This document shows, piece after piece, positions 35,288 through 45,007 of a DNA stretch of 64,000 nt (positions are counted from its first letter, which is position 1; the number at the start of each line of letters is the position of its first letter). The stretch is from Verrucomicrobiia bacterium. Its GTDB lineage: Bacteria > Verrucomicrobiota > Verrucomicrobiia > Limisphaerales > JADLHS01. The DNA is taken from NCBI GenBank assembly GCA_023953615.1, contig JAMLJH010000002.1, positions 584,592 through 648,591 of the forward strand, in the 5' to 3' direction. The notes below the pieces were generated by a model. It searched no databases. It was not told the DNA's origin and saw only the letters and a program-made list of their open reading frames with translations. The position numbers and the translations under genes are program-made.

Positions 35288-36337
35288 GTGCGTTTAGGTA
35301 AATCCATTGTTGGAACGGCGGTGCTGTGGTTGATTGCGATCACGGTGCTGCACGGCGCGTTGAACTTGCAGTGGTTCAAGCGCAAACCCGCGGGAAGCGC
35401 CCGGGAGCAGCAATTGGGCGTGGGCTTCATTCCCGTCACCTGCCACCTGACCTGTCCGGTGACCGATTACATTAATCGCAATATTGAAGGACACGGATTC
35501 TTTCAACCGTTACGCTTCAGCGGGTTTGCGGAACTGAAGGAGATGTTCCTCGGCCGTCCCGAGGAGATGCCGGCCACGTTCATTCTCGCGCCGATGGCCA
35601 TCGCGTTGCGGGAACAGGGCGTGAAAATCAAGATCGTCCATTTGGGGCATCGCGACGGCACGGCGGTGGTGGTGCATAAGGATTCCAATATCTTTCACAC
35701 GGCGGATTTGCGCGGCAAGACCATTGCCATTCCGGGGCGGTATGCGAATCAAAAGCTCATTTTGTATCGCGAGCTGAAGAAGGTGGGCCTGACCTTTAAC
35801 GACGTGACGGTGCTGGAGATGCCGCCACCGGACATGCCGGCAGCACTGCAAACCCGCTCGGTGGATGCGATCACTTCCGGCGAGCCGTTCATGGGGCAGA
35901 CCGAGTTGGACGGTTACGGTCGGGTTTTGTTCCAGGCGAAAGATGTCTGGCCGGGTTTCATTTCTTGCGTGCTGGCGGTGCATGAAAGCGCCATTCAAAC
36001 CCGCCGCGCCGAAATTCAACGGCTCGTGGACGGCATTGCGTCCAGCGGCAAATGGATTGATCAAAGTTTGACCAATCGCCTGGACGCCGCGCAGTTCGTG
36101 GCCAAGAATTATTACAATCAGAACCCGCGCTTGCTCAGTTACGTGCTCAGCAAACCGCCGGATCGCGTGACTTACAGCCGCCTCCAGCCGTTGCGCCCGG
36201 ACTTCGAAGAGATCGAACGACTGGCCAAAGAAGCCGGTATGCTTAACGGCACGGCGCATTTCGATGATTATGTGGACGACTCCTTCGCACCCGAGTCGGA
36301 AGCGATCCACGTCCCGTCCTTTCAGGTGAAGAAGTGA
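35288..36337 (+). CDS. ABC transporter substrate-binding protein (NrtA/SsuA/TauA-like)
   Basis: From GTG 35288 the product is 349 residues. It starts with a basic head and a hydrophobic signal or anchor (SIVGTAVLWLIAITVLHG), then a periplasmic-binding fold. Typical blocks are VGFIPVTCHLTCPVTDYINR, ATFILAPMAIALREQGVKI, DLRGKTIAIPGRYANQKLIL, MPAALQTRSVDAITSGEPF and QNPRLLSYVLSKPPDRV. It resembles the nitrate/bicarbonate/sulfonate class. The Cys-Pro motif (THLTCPVTD in relatives) is present as CHLTCPVTD; the ligand is unknown. The frame is open to 35060 but the upstream codons look non-coding. The 272 bp before this start hold no other gene. Confidence 0.85.
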   Translation: MRLGKSIVGTAVLWLIAITVLHGALNLQWFKRKPAGSAREQQLGVGFIPVTCHLTCPVTDYINRNIEGHGFFQPLRFSGFAELKEMFLGRPEEMPATFILAPMAIALREQGVKIKIVHLGHRDGTAVVVHKDSNIFHTADLRGKTIAIPGRYANQKLILYRELKKVGLTFNDVTVLEMPPPDMPAALQTRSVDAITSGEPFMGQTELDGYGRVLFQAKDVWPGFISCVLAVHESAIQTRRAEIQRLVDGIASSGKWIDQSLTNRLDAAQFVAKNYYNQNPRLLSYVLSKPPDRVTYSRLQPLRPDFEEIERLAKEAGMLNGTAHFDDYVDDSFAPESEAIHVPSFQVKK

Positions 36338-37131
36338 GCACGAATCCCAATCGCACCGGAAATTCCGCCGCCTGGTTGGGCGCCCACGTCGGTTTGCCCG
36401 CACTGGTGGTCGTTGGGTTTCTGGTGGGCTGGCATCTGGCGGTGCGCTGGTCGGGTAGCGATTTGTTCCCAACCCCGCTGGAAGTGTTTTATGGGATCGT
36501 GGAATTGGCGCGCCACGGATTGCTGGTGAAATACATCGTTGCGTCGTTGTTTCGGGTGAGCTGGGGGTTCAGTTGCGCCGTGGTGGTGGGCATTCCGTTG
36601 GGATTGATGCTGGGCTGGTTTCGTCCCGCGTTTCTGGCGATCAATCCCATGATCCAGATTTTGCGTCCAATCTCGCCCATCGCCTGGATTCCAGTGGCCA
36701 TCCTTTGGTTTGGGGTCAAGGATAGCGCGCCGATCTTTCTGATTTTTCTCGCGAGCGTTTTTCCCATCACCGTTTCGGCCATGGCCGCCGTGCAGAACAT
36801 GCAATCCGTTTATATCCGGGCGGCGCAGAATTTTGGGTTGCGCGGTTTTCGGTTGTTTCGTCGCGTCATCTTTCCGGCGGCGCTGCCGCAAATCATCACC
36901 GGGGTCCGCATCGCCTTGGGCGTGGCCTGGCTGGTGGTGGTGGCGGCGGAAATGATCGCCGTCAATTCGGGGCTGGGCTACCTCATCATTGACGCGCGCA
37001 ATGCCGGCAAGCGTTACGATTTGGTGGTGGCGGGCATGGTCTTAATCGGTATCATCGGTCTGTTCCTGGATTTGTTGGTGCGACGTTTGGAGAAATTCGA
37101 TGAAGTGCGGTGGGGATATGGACAACAGTGA
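36334..37131 (+). CDS. ABC transporter permease (SsuC/TauC-like)
   Basis: The 265-residue inner-membrane protein starts at a GTG that overlaps the previous stop (GTGA). About six membrane helices are seen. The ATPase-coupling loop is AAQNFGLRGFRLFRRVIFPAALPQIITG, of the EAA type, followed by RIALGVAWLVVVAAEMIA, which is characteristic of the nitrate/sulfonate/taurine importer permeases. It forms the channel of the three-gene importer with its neighbours. Confidence 0.94.
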   Translation: MSTNPNRTGNSAAWLGAHVGLPALVVVGFLVGWHLAVRWSGSDLFPTPLEVFYGIVELARHGLLVKYIVASLFRVSWGFSCAVVVGIPLGLMLGWFRPAFLAINPMIQILRPISPIAWIPVAILWFGVKDSAPIFLIFLASVFPITVSAMAAVQNMQSVYIRAAQNFGLRGFRLFRRVIFPAALPQIITGVRIALGVAWLVVVAAEMIAVNSGLGYLIIDARNAGKRYDLVVAGMVLIGIIGLFLDLLVRRLEKFDEVRWGYGQQ

Positions 37132-37933
37132 ACGGCTGATTCAGGTGCGCGATACGTGGATGTCTTTTCCCGGCAAGACGCCGGGGCAGGCGATCCACGT
37201 TTTGGAAAACGTGAATTTCGATATTCGAGCGGGCGAGTTCGTTTGTATTGTCGGGCCTTCCGGTTGTGGCAAATCCACGCTGCTCAACATCCTCGGCGGG
37301 TTTCTCAAGGAAACGCGCGGCGTGGTGCGGGTGGAGGGTGAACTGGTGGCGGGACCGGACCCGGGGCGCATCTTTGTTTTTCAGGAGAACGGCGTTTTTC
37401 CGTGGCTGACCGTGGAGCAGAATGTCGGCTTCGGTTTGTTATCTCGGCCTGAAACCGAACGCGCGGAGCGGGTGAAACACTATCTGCAGATGGTGGGTTT
37501 GACCGGTTTCGAAACGGCGTACCCGCGTGAACTTTCCGGTGGAATGCGGCAGCGGGTGGAGATCGCCCGCGCTTTGGCGGCTGAGGCGCGCGTGCTTTAC
37601 ATGGACGAGCCGTTTGGTGCGCTCGATTTTTTAACGCGTCTCAAAATGCGCAACGACTTGATCCGCATCTGGCAGGCCGAGCACAAGACCATCATTTTTG
37701 TTACGCACGACATCGAGGAAGCGGTGCAACTGGCGGATCGCGTTTTGGTGATGAGCCGGCGTCCGGCCACCGTGCAGGCGGAGGTGACGGTTGACTTGCC
37801 GCGTCCGCGTGATTTGGATACGTCCGAGTATCTCGCCACGCGCGACCAGATTTTTTCCATCATGGGCATGGACGCCTACGGGGACGAACGGGAGGTTTCA
37901 CCGCGCGCGCCAGCGCTGGCCAACGAGTCGTGA
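37118..37933 (+). CDS. ABC transporter ATP-binding protein (SsuB/TauB-like)
   Basis: From ATG 37118 (GTGGGG just upstream; ATG 37100 is an alternative) the 271-residue ATPase has Walker A GPSGCGKST (46-54), Q-loop FQENGVFPWLTV, signature LSGGMRQRVEIARAL, Walker B VLYMDEPFGALD and H-loop VTHDIEEAVQLADRV. It powers the importer whose binding protein and permease precede it; the frame overlaps the permease by 14 bp. Close relatives import sulfonates, nitrate, taurine or thiamine precursors, so the substrate is open. Confidence 0.94.
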   Translation: MDNSERLIQVRDTWMSFPGKTPGQAIHVLENVNFDIRAGEFVCIVGPSGCGKSTLLNILGGFLKETRGVVRVEGELVAGPDPGRIFVFQENGVFPWLTVEQNVGFGLLSRPETERAERVKHYLQMVGLTGFETAYPRELSGGMRQRVEIARALAAEARVLYMDEPFGALDFLTRLKMRNDLIRIWQAEHKTIIFVTHDIEEAVQLADRVLVMSRRPATVQAEVTVDLPRPRDLDTSEYLATRDQIFSIMGMDAYGDEREVSPRAPALANES

Positions 37934-37963
37934 GGCTCCCGGATTGCCGGGGGTGTGGCGGCT

Positions 37964-39463
37964 TCAAGCGCCGGCCAGCTTGCGCAGTTCGGTCTTTAAG
38001 ATTTTTCCGGTGGCGTTCCGCGGCAGTGCGGGCACGACGGTGATGTGGCGCGGGATTTTGTAAGTGGCCAGGCGTTCGCGCAGAAATCTCACCAGTGCCG
38101 TTTCGTCCAGAGTGGTCCCGTCGGCAGTGGCGACGTAAGCGACCGGTTGTTCACCTTTACGCGCGTCGGTGACGCCGATGACCGCCGCCTCTTTCACGCC
38201 GGGGAATTGATAAATCACTTCCTCGACCTCGCGCGGATAGACGTTGATGCCATTGACGAGCAGCATGTCTTTCTTGCGATCCGTGATGAAGAAATAACCT
38301 TCGTCATCGCGATAACCGATATCGCCCGTCAACAGCCAGCCGTCCCGGAGCGCACGCGCGGTTTCCGCGGGGTTGTTCCAGTAACCCAACATGACGTTGC
38401 CGCCGCGCACGCAGAGTTCACCAGTCGTGTTGGGGCCTAAAATGTTGCCCTCGTCATCTTGAATCGTGAGTTCCAGATTGGGCAACGGCAGACCGATCGA
38501 GCCGGGCTTGCGCACACCGTGCAGCGGGTTTTTCGACACCACCGGGCTTGCTTCGCTCAGGCCGTAACCTTCGATCAACGGGATGTGGTGCTTGGCTTCA
38601 AAGTCCTTCAGCACTTGAACCGGCAACGGCGCCGCACCGCTGACGCAAAGTCGGAAGGGGAGTTTGGCGGGCAACTGCGCATGGGTGAGGGTTCGATAAA
38701 ACTGTGGAATGGCCGGTAACACCGTGGCTTGGCGCTGATACATCTCCCGCAACATCTGCTGCGGTTGATTCAACGATTTGATCAACACCATGCTGCCGCC
38801 CACGAGCATCGGCAGCAACATGCCCACCGTCATCATGTAACTGTGGAACAACGGCAAAAAGACGGCATAGCGATCGGATTCCATGGCTTCGAGCACCTTC
38901 TGACAGCCCGCCACGTTGTGCAGCAGATTGCCGTGGGAAAGCATGGCGCCCTTGGGTTTGCCGGTGGTGCCGGAGGTGTAAATGATGACGGCCAGATCCG
39001 ATTCGGCGCGTTGCCGAGCGGCGTCCGGCAGCGACGGAGTTCCTTGCGGTGCTGGTTGTGTGAAGGCCGTCAGGGTTTCCACCTTGGCGATTTGCAAACC
39101 CGGACGACTTGCCGCCAGCGTTGCCGCCGCCGCTCCCAATTCCTCATCCGTAATCAGCAGGTTAATACCCGCGTCTTCGAGGATGAAGCTGACCTCGGCA
39201 GGTTTCAGAAAGTTATTGATCGGCACCACGGCGGCGCCCGTTGCGAGAATGCCAAAATACGAGGGAACAAACTCGGGCCGGTTTTTCAGCCAGAGCGCCA
39301 CGCGGTCGCCGGATTTGACGCCGAATTTCCCGGTCAATTCTGTCGCCACGGCCAGCGCTTGAGCCCAGATCGCGCCAAAGGTGAATTCGCTGGTGTCCCA
39401 GTAAATCGCGATTTTGCCGGCGCGCGTTTGCACGGATTGGGCGAAGGCCTCAGATAAATTCAT
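37964..39463 (-). CDS. acyl-CoA synthetase (AMP-forming; long-chain fatty acid-CoA ligase-like)
   Basis: The 499-residue adenylate-forming enzyme has the P-loop-like motif VIIYTSGTTGKPKGAMLSH, then YGLSEASPVVSKNP, GWLLTGDIGYRDDEGYFFITDRKKDMLLVNG split over the hinge, and the C-terminal catalytic lysine in PRNATGKILK. It activates a fatty or other carboxylic acid to its CoA thioester. The length is close to medium/long-chain acyl-CoA ligases (about 500-560). The N-terminus starts directly with MNLSEAFAQSV. It is divergent from rnd. Confidence 0.93.
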   Translation of the reverse strand: MNLSEAFAQSVQTRAGKIAIYWDTSEFTFGAIWAQALAVATELTGKFGVKSGDRVALWLKNRPEFVPSYFGILATGAAVVPINNFLKPAEVSFILEDAGINLLITDEELGAAAATLAASRPGLQIAKVETLTAFTQPAPQGTPSLPDAARQRAESDLAVIIYTSGTTGKPKGAMLSHGNLLHNVAGCQKVLEAMESDRYAVFLPLFHSYMMTVGMLLPMLVGGSMVLIKSLNQPQQMLREMYQRQATVLPAIPQFYRTLTHAQLPAKLPFRLCVSGAAPLPVQVLKDFEAKHHIPLIEGYGLSEASPVVSKNPLHGVRKPGSIGLPLPNLELTIQDDEGNILGPNTTGELCVRGGNVMLGYWNNPAETARALRDGWLLTGDIGYRDDEGYFFITDRKKDMLLVNGINVYPREVEEVIYQFPGVKEAAVIGVTDARKGEQPVAYVATADGTTLDETALVRFLRERLATYKIPRHITVVPALPRNATGKILKTELRKLAGA

Positions 39464-39470
39464 GGGCGAA

Positions 39471-39500
39471 ACTGTAAACTTTTTGGCCGTCGGTTTGCAA
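39471..39500 (-). promoter_or_regulatory. predicted leaderless promoter of the acyl-CoA synthetase gene
   Basis: TTGCAA, an 18-nt spacer and TACAGT, with 7 nt to the ATG at 39463. Confidence 0.4.
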
Positions 39501-39563
39501 GGTTGCTCGACGGGGTGCGACGGATGGCGCGGCGGATTTCTGATCCGGCTCTGGAAAACGATT

Positions 39564-39593
39564 TTGACTTTGAGGGTATCTTTGGCCTTTTAT
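39564..39593 (+). promoter_or_regulatory. predicted promoter of rnd
   Basis: TTGACT (five of six consensus bases), an 18-nt spacer and TTTTAT, with 8 nt to GTG 39602. This supports the shorter start of rnd. Confidence 0.4.
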
Positions 39594-39601
39594 GGCGCGG
39601 C

Positions 39602-40663
39602 GTGATTGATACGGAAGAGAAGTTGGCGGGGCTGGTACCGGCGCTGCGGGCGGCGGATTGGCTGGCGGTGGACACCGAGGCGGACAGTTTGCACGCTTAC
39701 CCGGAAAAAATTTGCCTGATCCAAATCACGACGGGCATCGGCGACCGTTTGATTGATCCGCTCGCCGTCGGAGACCTCAGCCCCTTGCTCCAGGCGCTGG
39801 CCGGTCACCAACTCATCATGCACGCGGCGGATTACGACATGCGGCTGCTCTTCAAGCATCACGCGTTCAAGCCCGACGCGATTTTTGACACGATGCTGGC
39901 GGCGCGGTTACTCGGCTACCGCGAGTTTGGACTTGGCGCTTTGGCGGAACAAATCCTAGGCATCAAACTGGACAAGGGACCACAGAAAGCGGATTGGGCG
40001 CGGCGACCGTTGACCGAGCGCATGATCACTTACGCGCTCAACGACACGCACCATCTCAAGCTGCTGGCGAATCATTTGACTCGCGCGTTGACCGAGAAGC
40101 ATCGGCTCGACTGGCATCGCGAATGGTGCGCGCGTTTAATCGAAGAATGTACGCGGCCATCTGAAGAGGACCCCGATCGCGTGTGGCGGATCAAGGGCGC
40201 GCATGCGTTGAACCGCGCCGGCTTGGCGGTGTTGCGAGCGTTATGGCACTGGCGCGAAGGCGAGGCGCTCAGGGCCAATCGCCCTCCATTTTTTATTCTC
40301 GCGCACGAGAAGTTGATTGCTCTGGCGCAAGCGGCGGTGACTCAGCAGTCTTTGGAATTGGTATTTCCACGTCATCTTTCACCCCGACGACGGGAGGGGA
40401 TTAGCAAAACGGTTCACGCCGCGCTCAAGCAATCGCCTGACGCGTTTCCACAAATTTTGCGCAACCGCACGCGGCGTCCATCCGAAGCCGAGCGCCGTCG
40501 TTATCAGGAATTGGAAGCGCGGCGCGATCGGGCGGCGCAGGCCTTGGGCCTGGAAGCTTCAATCGTCGCCAATCGCACCCTGCTGGGAGAATTGGCGCAC
40601 GACTGGGATCAGCACGCGCCGCAATTGATGAACTGGCAGCGCGCGTTGTTGGATCACGCCTGA
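39602..40663 (+). CDS. rnd: ribonuclease D
   Basis: From GTG 39602 the product has 353 residues and begins MIDTEEKLAGLVPALRAADW, as RNase D proteins usually do. The DEDD exonuclease residues are in LAVDTEADSLHAYPEK (Asp24, Glu26), HAADYDMRLLF and YALNDTHHLKLL, and HRDC-type helices fill the C-terminal half. It trims the 3' ends of tRNA precursors and other small RNAs. The frame is open to a TTG at 39503, but the upstream part is not family-like and contains the predicted promoter. Its end overlaps the convergent lnt by 10 bp. Confidence 0.92.
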   Translation: MIDTEEKLAGLVPALRAADWLAVDTEADSLHAYPEKICLIQITTGIGDRLIDPLAVGDLSPLLQALAGHQLIMHAADYDMRLLFKHHAFKPDAIFDTMLAARLLGYREFGLGALAEQILGIKLDKGPQKADWARRPLTERMITYALNDTHHLKLLANHLTRALTEKHRLDWHREWCARLIEECTRPSEEDPDRVWRIKGAHALNRAGLAVLRALWHWREGEALRANRPPFFILAHEKLIALAQAAVTQQSLELVFPRHLSPRRREGISKTVHAALKQSPDAFPQILRNRTRRPSEAERRRYQELEARRDRAAQALGLEASIVANRTLLGELAHDWDQHAPQLMNWQRALLDHA

Positions 40664-42315
40664 CGCCGTTTACGGAAGGGTTTGAAACGCTCCAAGAGCA
40701 AAATTCCGCACCACGCCACGCAGCTCCAACCGAAACGGTCGCCGACGGCGTTGTAAAGCGTTGGAGCGCGTTTAGCCGCCGGCGCGTAAGTGACCCGCCA
40801 ATGGGCGAATCCCGGGCCGTATTCGCTGCCTTCCGCATCTTGAAAGACTTCACGCATCCGTCCCGCCGCGTCGAACCAGCACGTCACTCCGTTGTTACAG
40901 GCGCGCAGCAGCGGCACGCCATTTTCCACCGCGCGAAAGGCTGCGCTGGCCGCCTGTTGCCATTGCGCGGCGCCGTCGCCGAACCAGCCGTCGTTGGTCA
41001 GGTTCACCAATAAATCAGTTTCCGCATTTACATGTTCGCGAACGTGGTGAGGAAAGACATCCTCGAAGCAAATCAACGGCGCGAGGCGGGTGTGCGCCGG
41101 TGCGACCAATTCGGTTTCTGGATCGGGAGAGTCCTCATAGTCAGGAACGTCGTGCGTGGCAAAGGGGTGTTCCAAATTGAATTGTGTCACTTCCCGTCCG
41201 GGGGTGTAGGCGCCGGTGATGGGCGTGAACCACTTCACGAACGGCAGGTAGTCAATCAAAGGGACGTATTCACCGAAGATCACGAGCTGGCGTTTGTGAT
41301 AACTGCCGGTAAGCGCGCCCGCCGGGTTTAGCCACAGGGCGGAATTGAAGACTTCCCAGGCGTTGCTGCTCGTCGTCTGGCCGAGCTTCGGTCGCACTTC
41401 GTCCGCGCAGAACAGCATCCAGACGTGGCGGTGCCGCACCAGATTCGTGATGGTTGCAAACGTGTCGTAGTCCAGATCGGGCACTGCGGCTTCGGGCCAG
41501 AGCAGCAGGTCGGTTTTGTTCGTTAGCGCGGTTTTCGTTAATGACACGAGGTGGTCAAAACGGGCCGAGTTTTCGTCCGGATTCCAAATCATGGTCTGTG
41601 GCACGGACGGTTGAACCAACGTGACGCGCAATGCCGCTTCCTCGGCCGGCATTTGGTGGAGTCGCGACAGTCCTTGATTGAAGACGACGATAACAACGAT
41701 CAGGGGGAAGATGATTTCGCCCAGCCAGATGTAGCGCGTGGTGGGATTGCGCAGCAATGTTCCGACGCTGGAATAGAACGCCAGCGCCATCCACACGACG
41801 AGGAAGGAAACTCCGTAAACGCCGGTGACGGCGGCGATTTGGATGAGCGGCGTCAACTCCCATTGCGTCGCGCCCAGAGGCGACCAGGGGAAACCGCTGA
41901 ACAAGCGGGAGCGAATCATTTCCAATGCCACCCACGCCGCGGCGCCGCTCAGACACCAGAAGCAACGCCACAACCAGGTGCCGCGTCCAATCCGCCCCGC
42001 CAGAAACCAAACCCAGGTGGCCGGGTAGATCGCCAGAAAAGCGCATAACGCCGCCCAGCCGAGTATGGGAAAGCCGGTGACGGGAATCGCCAGCAACCAG
42101 CTCAGTGTGGTCAGCCAGAATACCAGACCGCTGAGATAGCCGATGCGCCAGGCCGCACCCGGAGTCAACCCATGCGCGCTGGCCAGCAGCAACGCCGGAC
42201 CGACCCAAGCCGCCCCGGCTAAATTGAACTTGGGAAAAGCGAGAGCCAGCACCACTCCCGCCAACACGGCGAGCAGATGGCGATGGAATTTTCTAATCAA
42301 CGCCAGGACCTTCAA
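40654..42315 (-). CDS. lnt: apolipoprotein N-acyltransferase
   Basis: The 553-residue inner-membrane protein adds the third acyl chain to lipoproteins. Six or so N-terminal helices (including LAFPKFNLAGAAWVGPALLL and PWSPLGATQWE) precede a nitrilase-like periplasmic domain with the triad Glu in LLLWPEAAV, Lys in SYHKRQLVIFGEYVP and Cys in PLICFEDVFP. A last C-terminal helix follows. All catalytic residues are present. The start is a TTG at 42315 with no visible Shine-Dalgarno sequence; a slightly later start is possible. Confidence 0.93.
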   Translation of the reverse strand: MKVLALIRKFHRHLLAVLAGVVLALAFPKFNLAGAAWVGPALLLASAHGLTPGAAWRIGYLSGLVFWLTTLSWLLAIPVTGFPILGWAALCAFLAIYPATWVWFLAGRIGRGTWLWRCFWCLSGAAAWVALEMIRSRLFSGFPWSPLGATQWELTPLIQIAAVTGVYGVSFLVVWMALAFYSSVGTLLRNPTTRYIWLGEIIFPLIVVIVVFNQGLSRLHQMPAEEAALRVTLVQPSVPQTMIWNPDENSARFDHLVSLTKTALTNKTDLLLWPEAAVPDLDYDTFATITNLVRHRHVWMLFCADEVRPKLGQTTSSNAWEVFNSALWLNPAGALTGSYHKRQLVIFGEYVPLIDYLPFVKWFTPITGAYTPGREVTQFNLEHPFATHDVPDYEDSPDPETELVAPAHTRLAPLICFEDVFPHHVREHVNAETDLLVNLTNDGWFGDGAAQWQQAASAAFRAVENGVPLLRACNNGVTCWFDAAGRMREVFQDAEGSEYGPGFAHWRVTYAPAAKRAPTLYNAVGDRFGWSCVAWCGILLLERFKPFRKRRQA

Positions 42316-42460
42316 TCACTTGAGCTTGCGCGAATTGAGGCGTCCAACGCAAGCCGCCGGAATCGGAAAGAGTGGTGGCGTGCCATTCAGCCGGATGTTT
42401 CGGCGACAACAAAGCCGAATTACGAGGCGATGCAATCACCGCTCGCGCCGGTTCATCGGT

Positions 42461-43357
42461 TCAACTGACCGCCCACTTGAGTACGGCTTTCTGGGCGTGC
42501 AGGCGGTTCTCGGCTTGAGTGAAAATCGTGTCGGCGTGCGCTTCAAAAGTTTCGTCGTCAATTTCCTTGCCGCGATAGGCAGGGAGGCAGTGCATGACGA
42601 GGGCGTCGGGCTGGGCGAGTTTCACCAAGGCGCGATTGATTTGATAATGTTTCAGCACTTTCGTGCGGGCGGCGGCTTCGGCTTCTTTGCCCATGGAAAC
42701 CCAGACGTCAGTGTAAAGCACATCGGCGTTACGCGCGGCGGCTCGCAGGTCGGTCGTGCAAATGATATTTCCCCCCGCGCGCTTTAGCAGCGTCGGGCTG
42801 GGTTGGAATTTTTTAGGCGCAGCGATACGTAATTCGAATCCCAGTTTGGCCGCGGCAAAAATCCAGGAGATGGGCACGTTGCAGGCGCCATCACCGATGA
42901 AGGTGACGACCAAACCGCGCAGTGATTTGCGCTTCTCCAGAATCGTTTGCAGGTCGGCGAGGATCTGGCACGGATGCTCCTGATCCGTCAGCGCGTTGAT
43001 GGTGGGAATTTTGGCGTAGCGCGCAAAGTCTTCCACGTCGGTTTGGGCGAAGGTGCGGAAAATCGCGCCGTGGATCATGCGGCCCATGACGCGGGCGGTA
43101 TCTTTGATTGGTTCGCCGCGCCCCATTTGAATGTCCAGGGTGTTAAGAAACATCGGGCGCCCGCCAAGTTCGCTGACTCCGACCTCGAAGGAGATCCGCG
43201 TCCGGGTCGAGGCTTTGGCGAAAATCAGCGCCCATGTCTGGCCGGCCAGTGGCTTGGCGCGGTGATGGCCGCGGGTGCGTTTCATCACAACGGCGTCAGC
43301 GAGAATTGCGTTTATGTCGCGCAGCGAAAGCTGCTCAATGCTTAACAAATGTTTCAC
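42461..43357 (-). CDS. argF: ornithine carbamoyltransferase
   Basis: The 298-residue enzyme converts ornithine and carbamoyl phosphate to citrulline. Signatures are the carbamoyl-phosphate site KASTRTRISFEVG, FRTFAQTDVEDFA, HPCQILADLQT (His-Pro-Cys-Gln), and the ornithine loop VMHCLPAYRGKEIDDE. DVWVSMGKEAEA is the SMG loop. The start is a GTG at 43357. argD lies 161 bp upstream on the same strand, so the arginine genes are close and may be co-transcribed, with no operator I can recognise. Confidence 0.95.
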   Translation of the reverse strand: MKHLLSIEQLSLRDINAILADAVVMKRTRGHHRAKPLAGQTWALIFAKASTRTRISFEVGVSELGGRPMFLNTLDIQMGRGEPIKDTARVMGRMIHGAIFRTFAQTDVEDFARYAKIPTINALTDQEHPCQILADLQTILEKRKSLRGLVVTFIGDGACNVPISWIFAAAKLGFELRIAAPKKFQPSPTLLKRAGGNIICTTDLRAAARNADVLYTDVWVSMGKEAEAAARTKVLKHYQINRALVKLAQPDALVMHCLPAYRGKEIDDETFEAHADTIFTQAENRLHAQKAVLKWAVS

Positions 43358-43518
43358 GTTCTTTGGTAATCAAGGCGTATGGCCCGGTCTTAATCAGTCA
43401 GAGACAATACTTTATAGTGGCGAGTGACTGCAGATTCAAGTTTGGTGAAGCTCGAGCGGCATTTTATCAAAGCGGTTGGCGACGTTTTTTAACGCTGAAA
43501 TGGACGCTCGCAAATCCC

Positions 43519-44808
43519 TTATGCGTCAAGTGCGGCGGCGACCTTGGCGATAATCGCCAGTCCCTCTTCCGCGTCCGCTTTGGACAAATTCAGCGCCGGA
43601 AGAATCCGCAGCACGCGCATGCCGGCGGGGATCAACAGAAGTCCGGCCTCCTGCATTTTCGCGGTCATGACGGCTGCGGGCGTTTTTCCGGCGACGTTGA
43701 GCGACGGAACGTCGTCGGCGAGTTCCAGTCCCAGGATCAAACCAAAACCACGGACGCCGCGAAATAGTCGGGGATGTTGCTGGATGATTTTTTGCAAACC
43801 CGCGGTGAGGAACTCGCCCATGCGTCGCGCGTTGTCCGCGAGTTTTTCGTTTTCAATGACGGACAAAACCTTGAGCGCCACCGCGCAGGCCAGGGGAGAG
43901 CCGCCATAAGTCGTGGCGTGCGTTCCGGGACTGAGCAGATCCGCATACGGTGCGCGCGCCCAAAACGCGCCGATGGGAAACCCTCCGCCGAGTGATTTGG
44001 CCATGGAGACACCGTCGGGCAAAAATTTTTCACCGCCGGGTGTGTTTTCCAAAATCCGTTGAAAACTTTGAAAACGGCCGCTCCGAAAATGACCGCTTTG
44101 CACACAATCCAAAAGCAGGAGCAGTTTTTTCTCGTCGCACAACGCGCGTAGCCCGAGCAGATATTCCGCCGTCGCGGGGGTCACTCCGCCTTCGCCTTGA
44201 ACGTCCTCCACCAAAATGGCGACGGTGGCCGGTGAGAGCGCCGCTCGCATCGCGGCCAGGTCGTTGTAGGGCACCTGGCGGAAGCCGGCGACCATGGGTT
44301 CAAACCCTTTTTTCACCTTGTCTTGTCCGGTCGCGGCGATCCCCGCCAGCGTGCGGCCGTGAAAGGAATTGACCGTCGTGAGGATTTCGAACCGGCCTTC
44401 GTCGTGACCGAATTTTCGCGCGAGCTTGAACAAGCCTTCATTGGCTTCGCCGCCGCTGTTGGCAAAGAAACATTTCCCCGGACCAATCAATCGAACCAGC
44501 GCCTGGGCCAGTCGCCCTTGAGGTTCGGTATAATAGAGATTTGAAACGTGAATGAGTCGGCGCGCCTGCTCGGTGAGCGCCTCCACCATGGCCGGGTGCG
44601 CGTGGCCCAATGAGCAGACGGCAATGCCGCCACCGAGATCGAGATAGCGGCGGCCGTTGACATCGTAAACGTGGCTGCCGCTGCCGTGACTCAGGGTGAG
44701 ATCGAGCCGGCCATAACTCGGAATGACGTTCTGGTTGAATAGCTCGCGGATTTTTGCGTCTGTGGTGTTGTGGGAAATCGGGTGAGATGGAAGAGCAGTT
44801 TCGTTCAT
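43519..44808 (-). CDS. argD: acetylornithine aminotransferase
   Basis: The 429-residue class-III PLP aminotransferase has GGGIAVCSLGHAHPAMVEAL, FANSGGEANEGLFKLARKFG, TVNSFHGRTLAGIAATG, VEDVQGEGGVTPATAEYL and the lysine region PDGVSMAKSLGGGFPIGAF, followed by TTYGGSPLACAVALKVL. It makes N-acetylornithine (and possibly succinyldiaminopimelate) in arginine (lysine) synthesis. The length is slightly above the usual 390-410 because of a longer N-terminus (MNETALPSHPISHNTTDAKI). Confidence 0.94.
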   Translation of the reverse strand: MNETALPSHPISHNTTDAKIRELFNQNVIPSYGRLDLTLSHGSGSHVYDVNGRRYLDLGGGIAVCSLGHAHPAMVEALTEQARRLIHVSNLYYTEPQGRLAQALVRLIGPGKCFFANSGGEANEGLFKLARKFGHDEGRFEILTTVNSFHGRTLAGIAATGQDKVKKGFEPMVAGFRQVPYNDLAAMRAALSPATVAILVEDVQGEGGVTPATAEYLLGLRALCDEKKLLLLLDCVQSGHFRSGRFQSFQRILENTPGGEKFLPDGVSMAKSLGGGFPIGAFWARAPYADLLSPGTHATTYGGSPLACAVALKVLSVIENEKLADNARRMGEFLTAGLQKIIQQHPRLFRGVRGFGLILGLELADDVPSLNVAGKTPAAVMTAKMQEAGLLLIPAGMRVLRILPALNLSKADAEEGLAIIAKVAAALDA

Positions 44809-44942
44809 GCTGGATCAGCGATAAAAGTTGGATGTTCAGGGATTGTTACCGGTCAGGAAAAGCGAAATCAGCGATTGAATTATCGGGTCAATTAGCTGGC
44901 ATCAAAACTAAAATGAGCTTGAATGAATATAGATTCGAATAC

Positions 44943-44971
44943 TTGCCTGAAATCCCATCGGTTGATAAGAT
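44943..44971 (+). promoter_or_regulatory. predicted promoter of the cupredoxin-like gene
   Basis: TTGCCT, a 17-nt spacer and TAAGAT lie in an A/T-rich 199-bp gap between the divergent argD and this gene. The predicted transcript has about 30 nt of leader. Confidence 0.4.
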
Positions 44972-45007
44972 GCCCTGTTGGTTTTAGAAATACCAGAACT
45001 TAAAAAT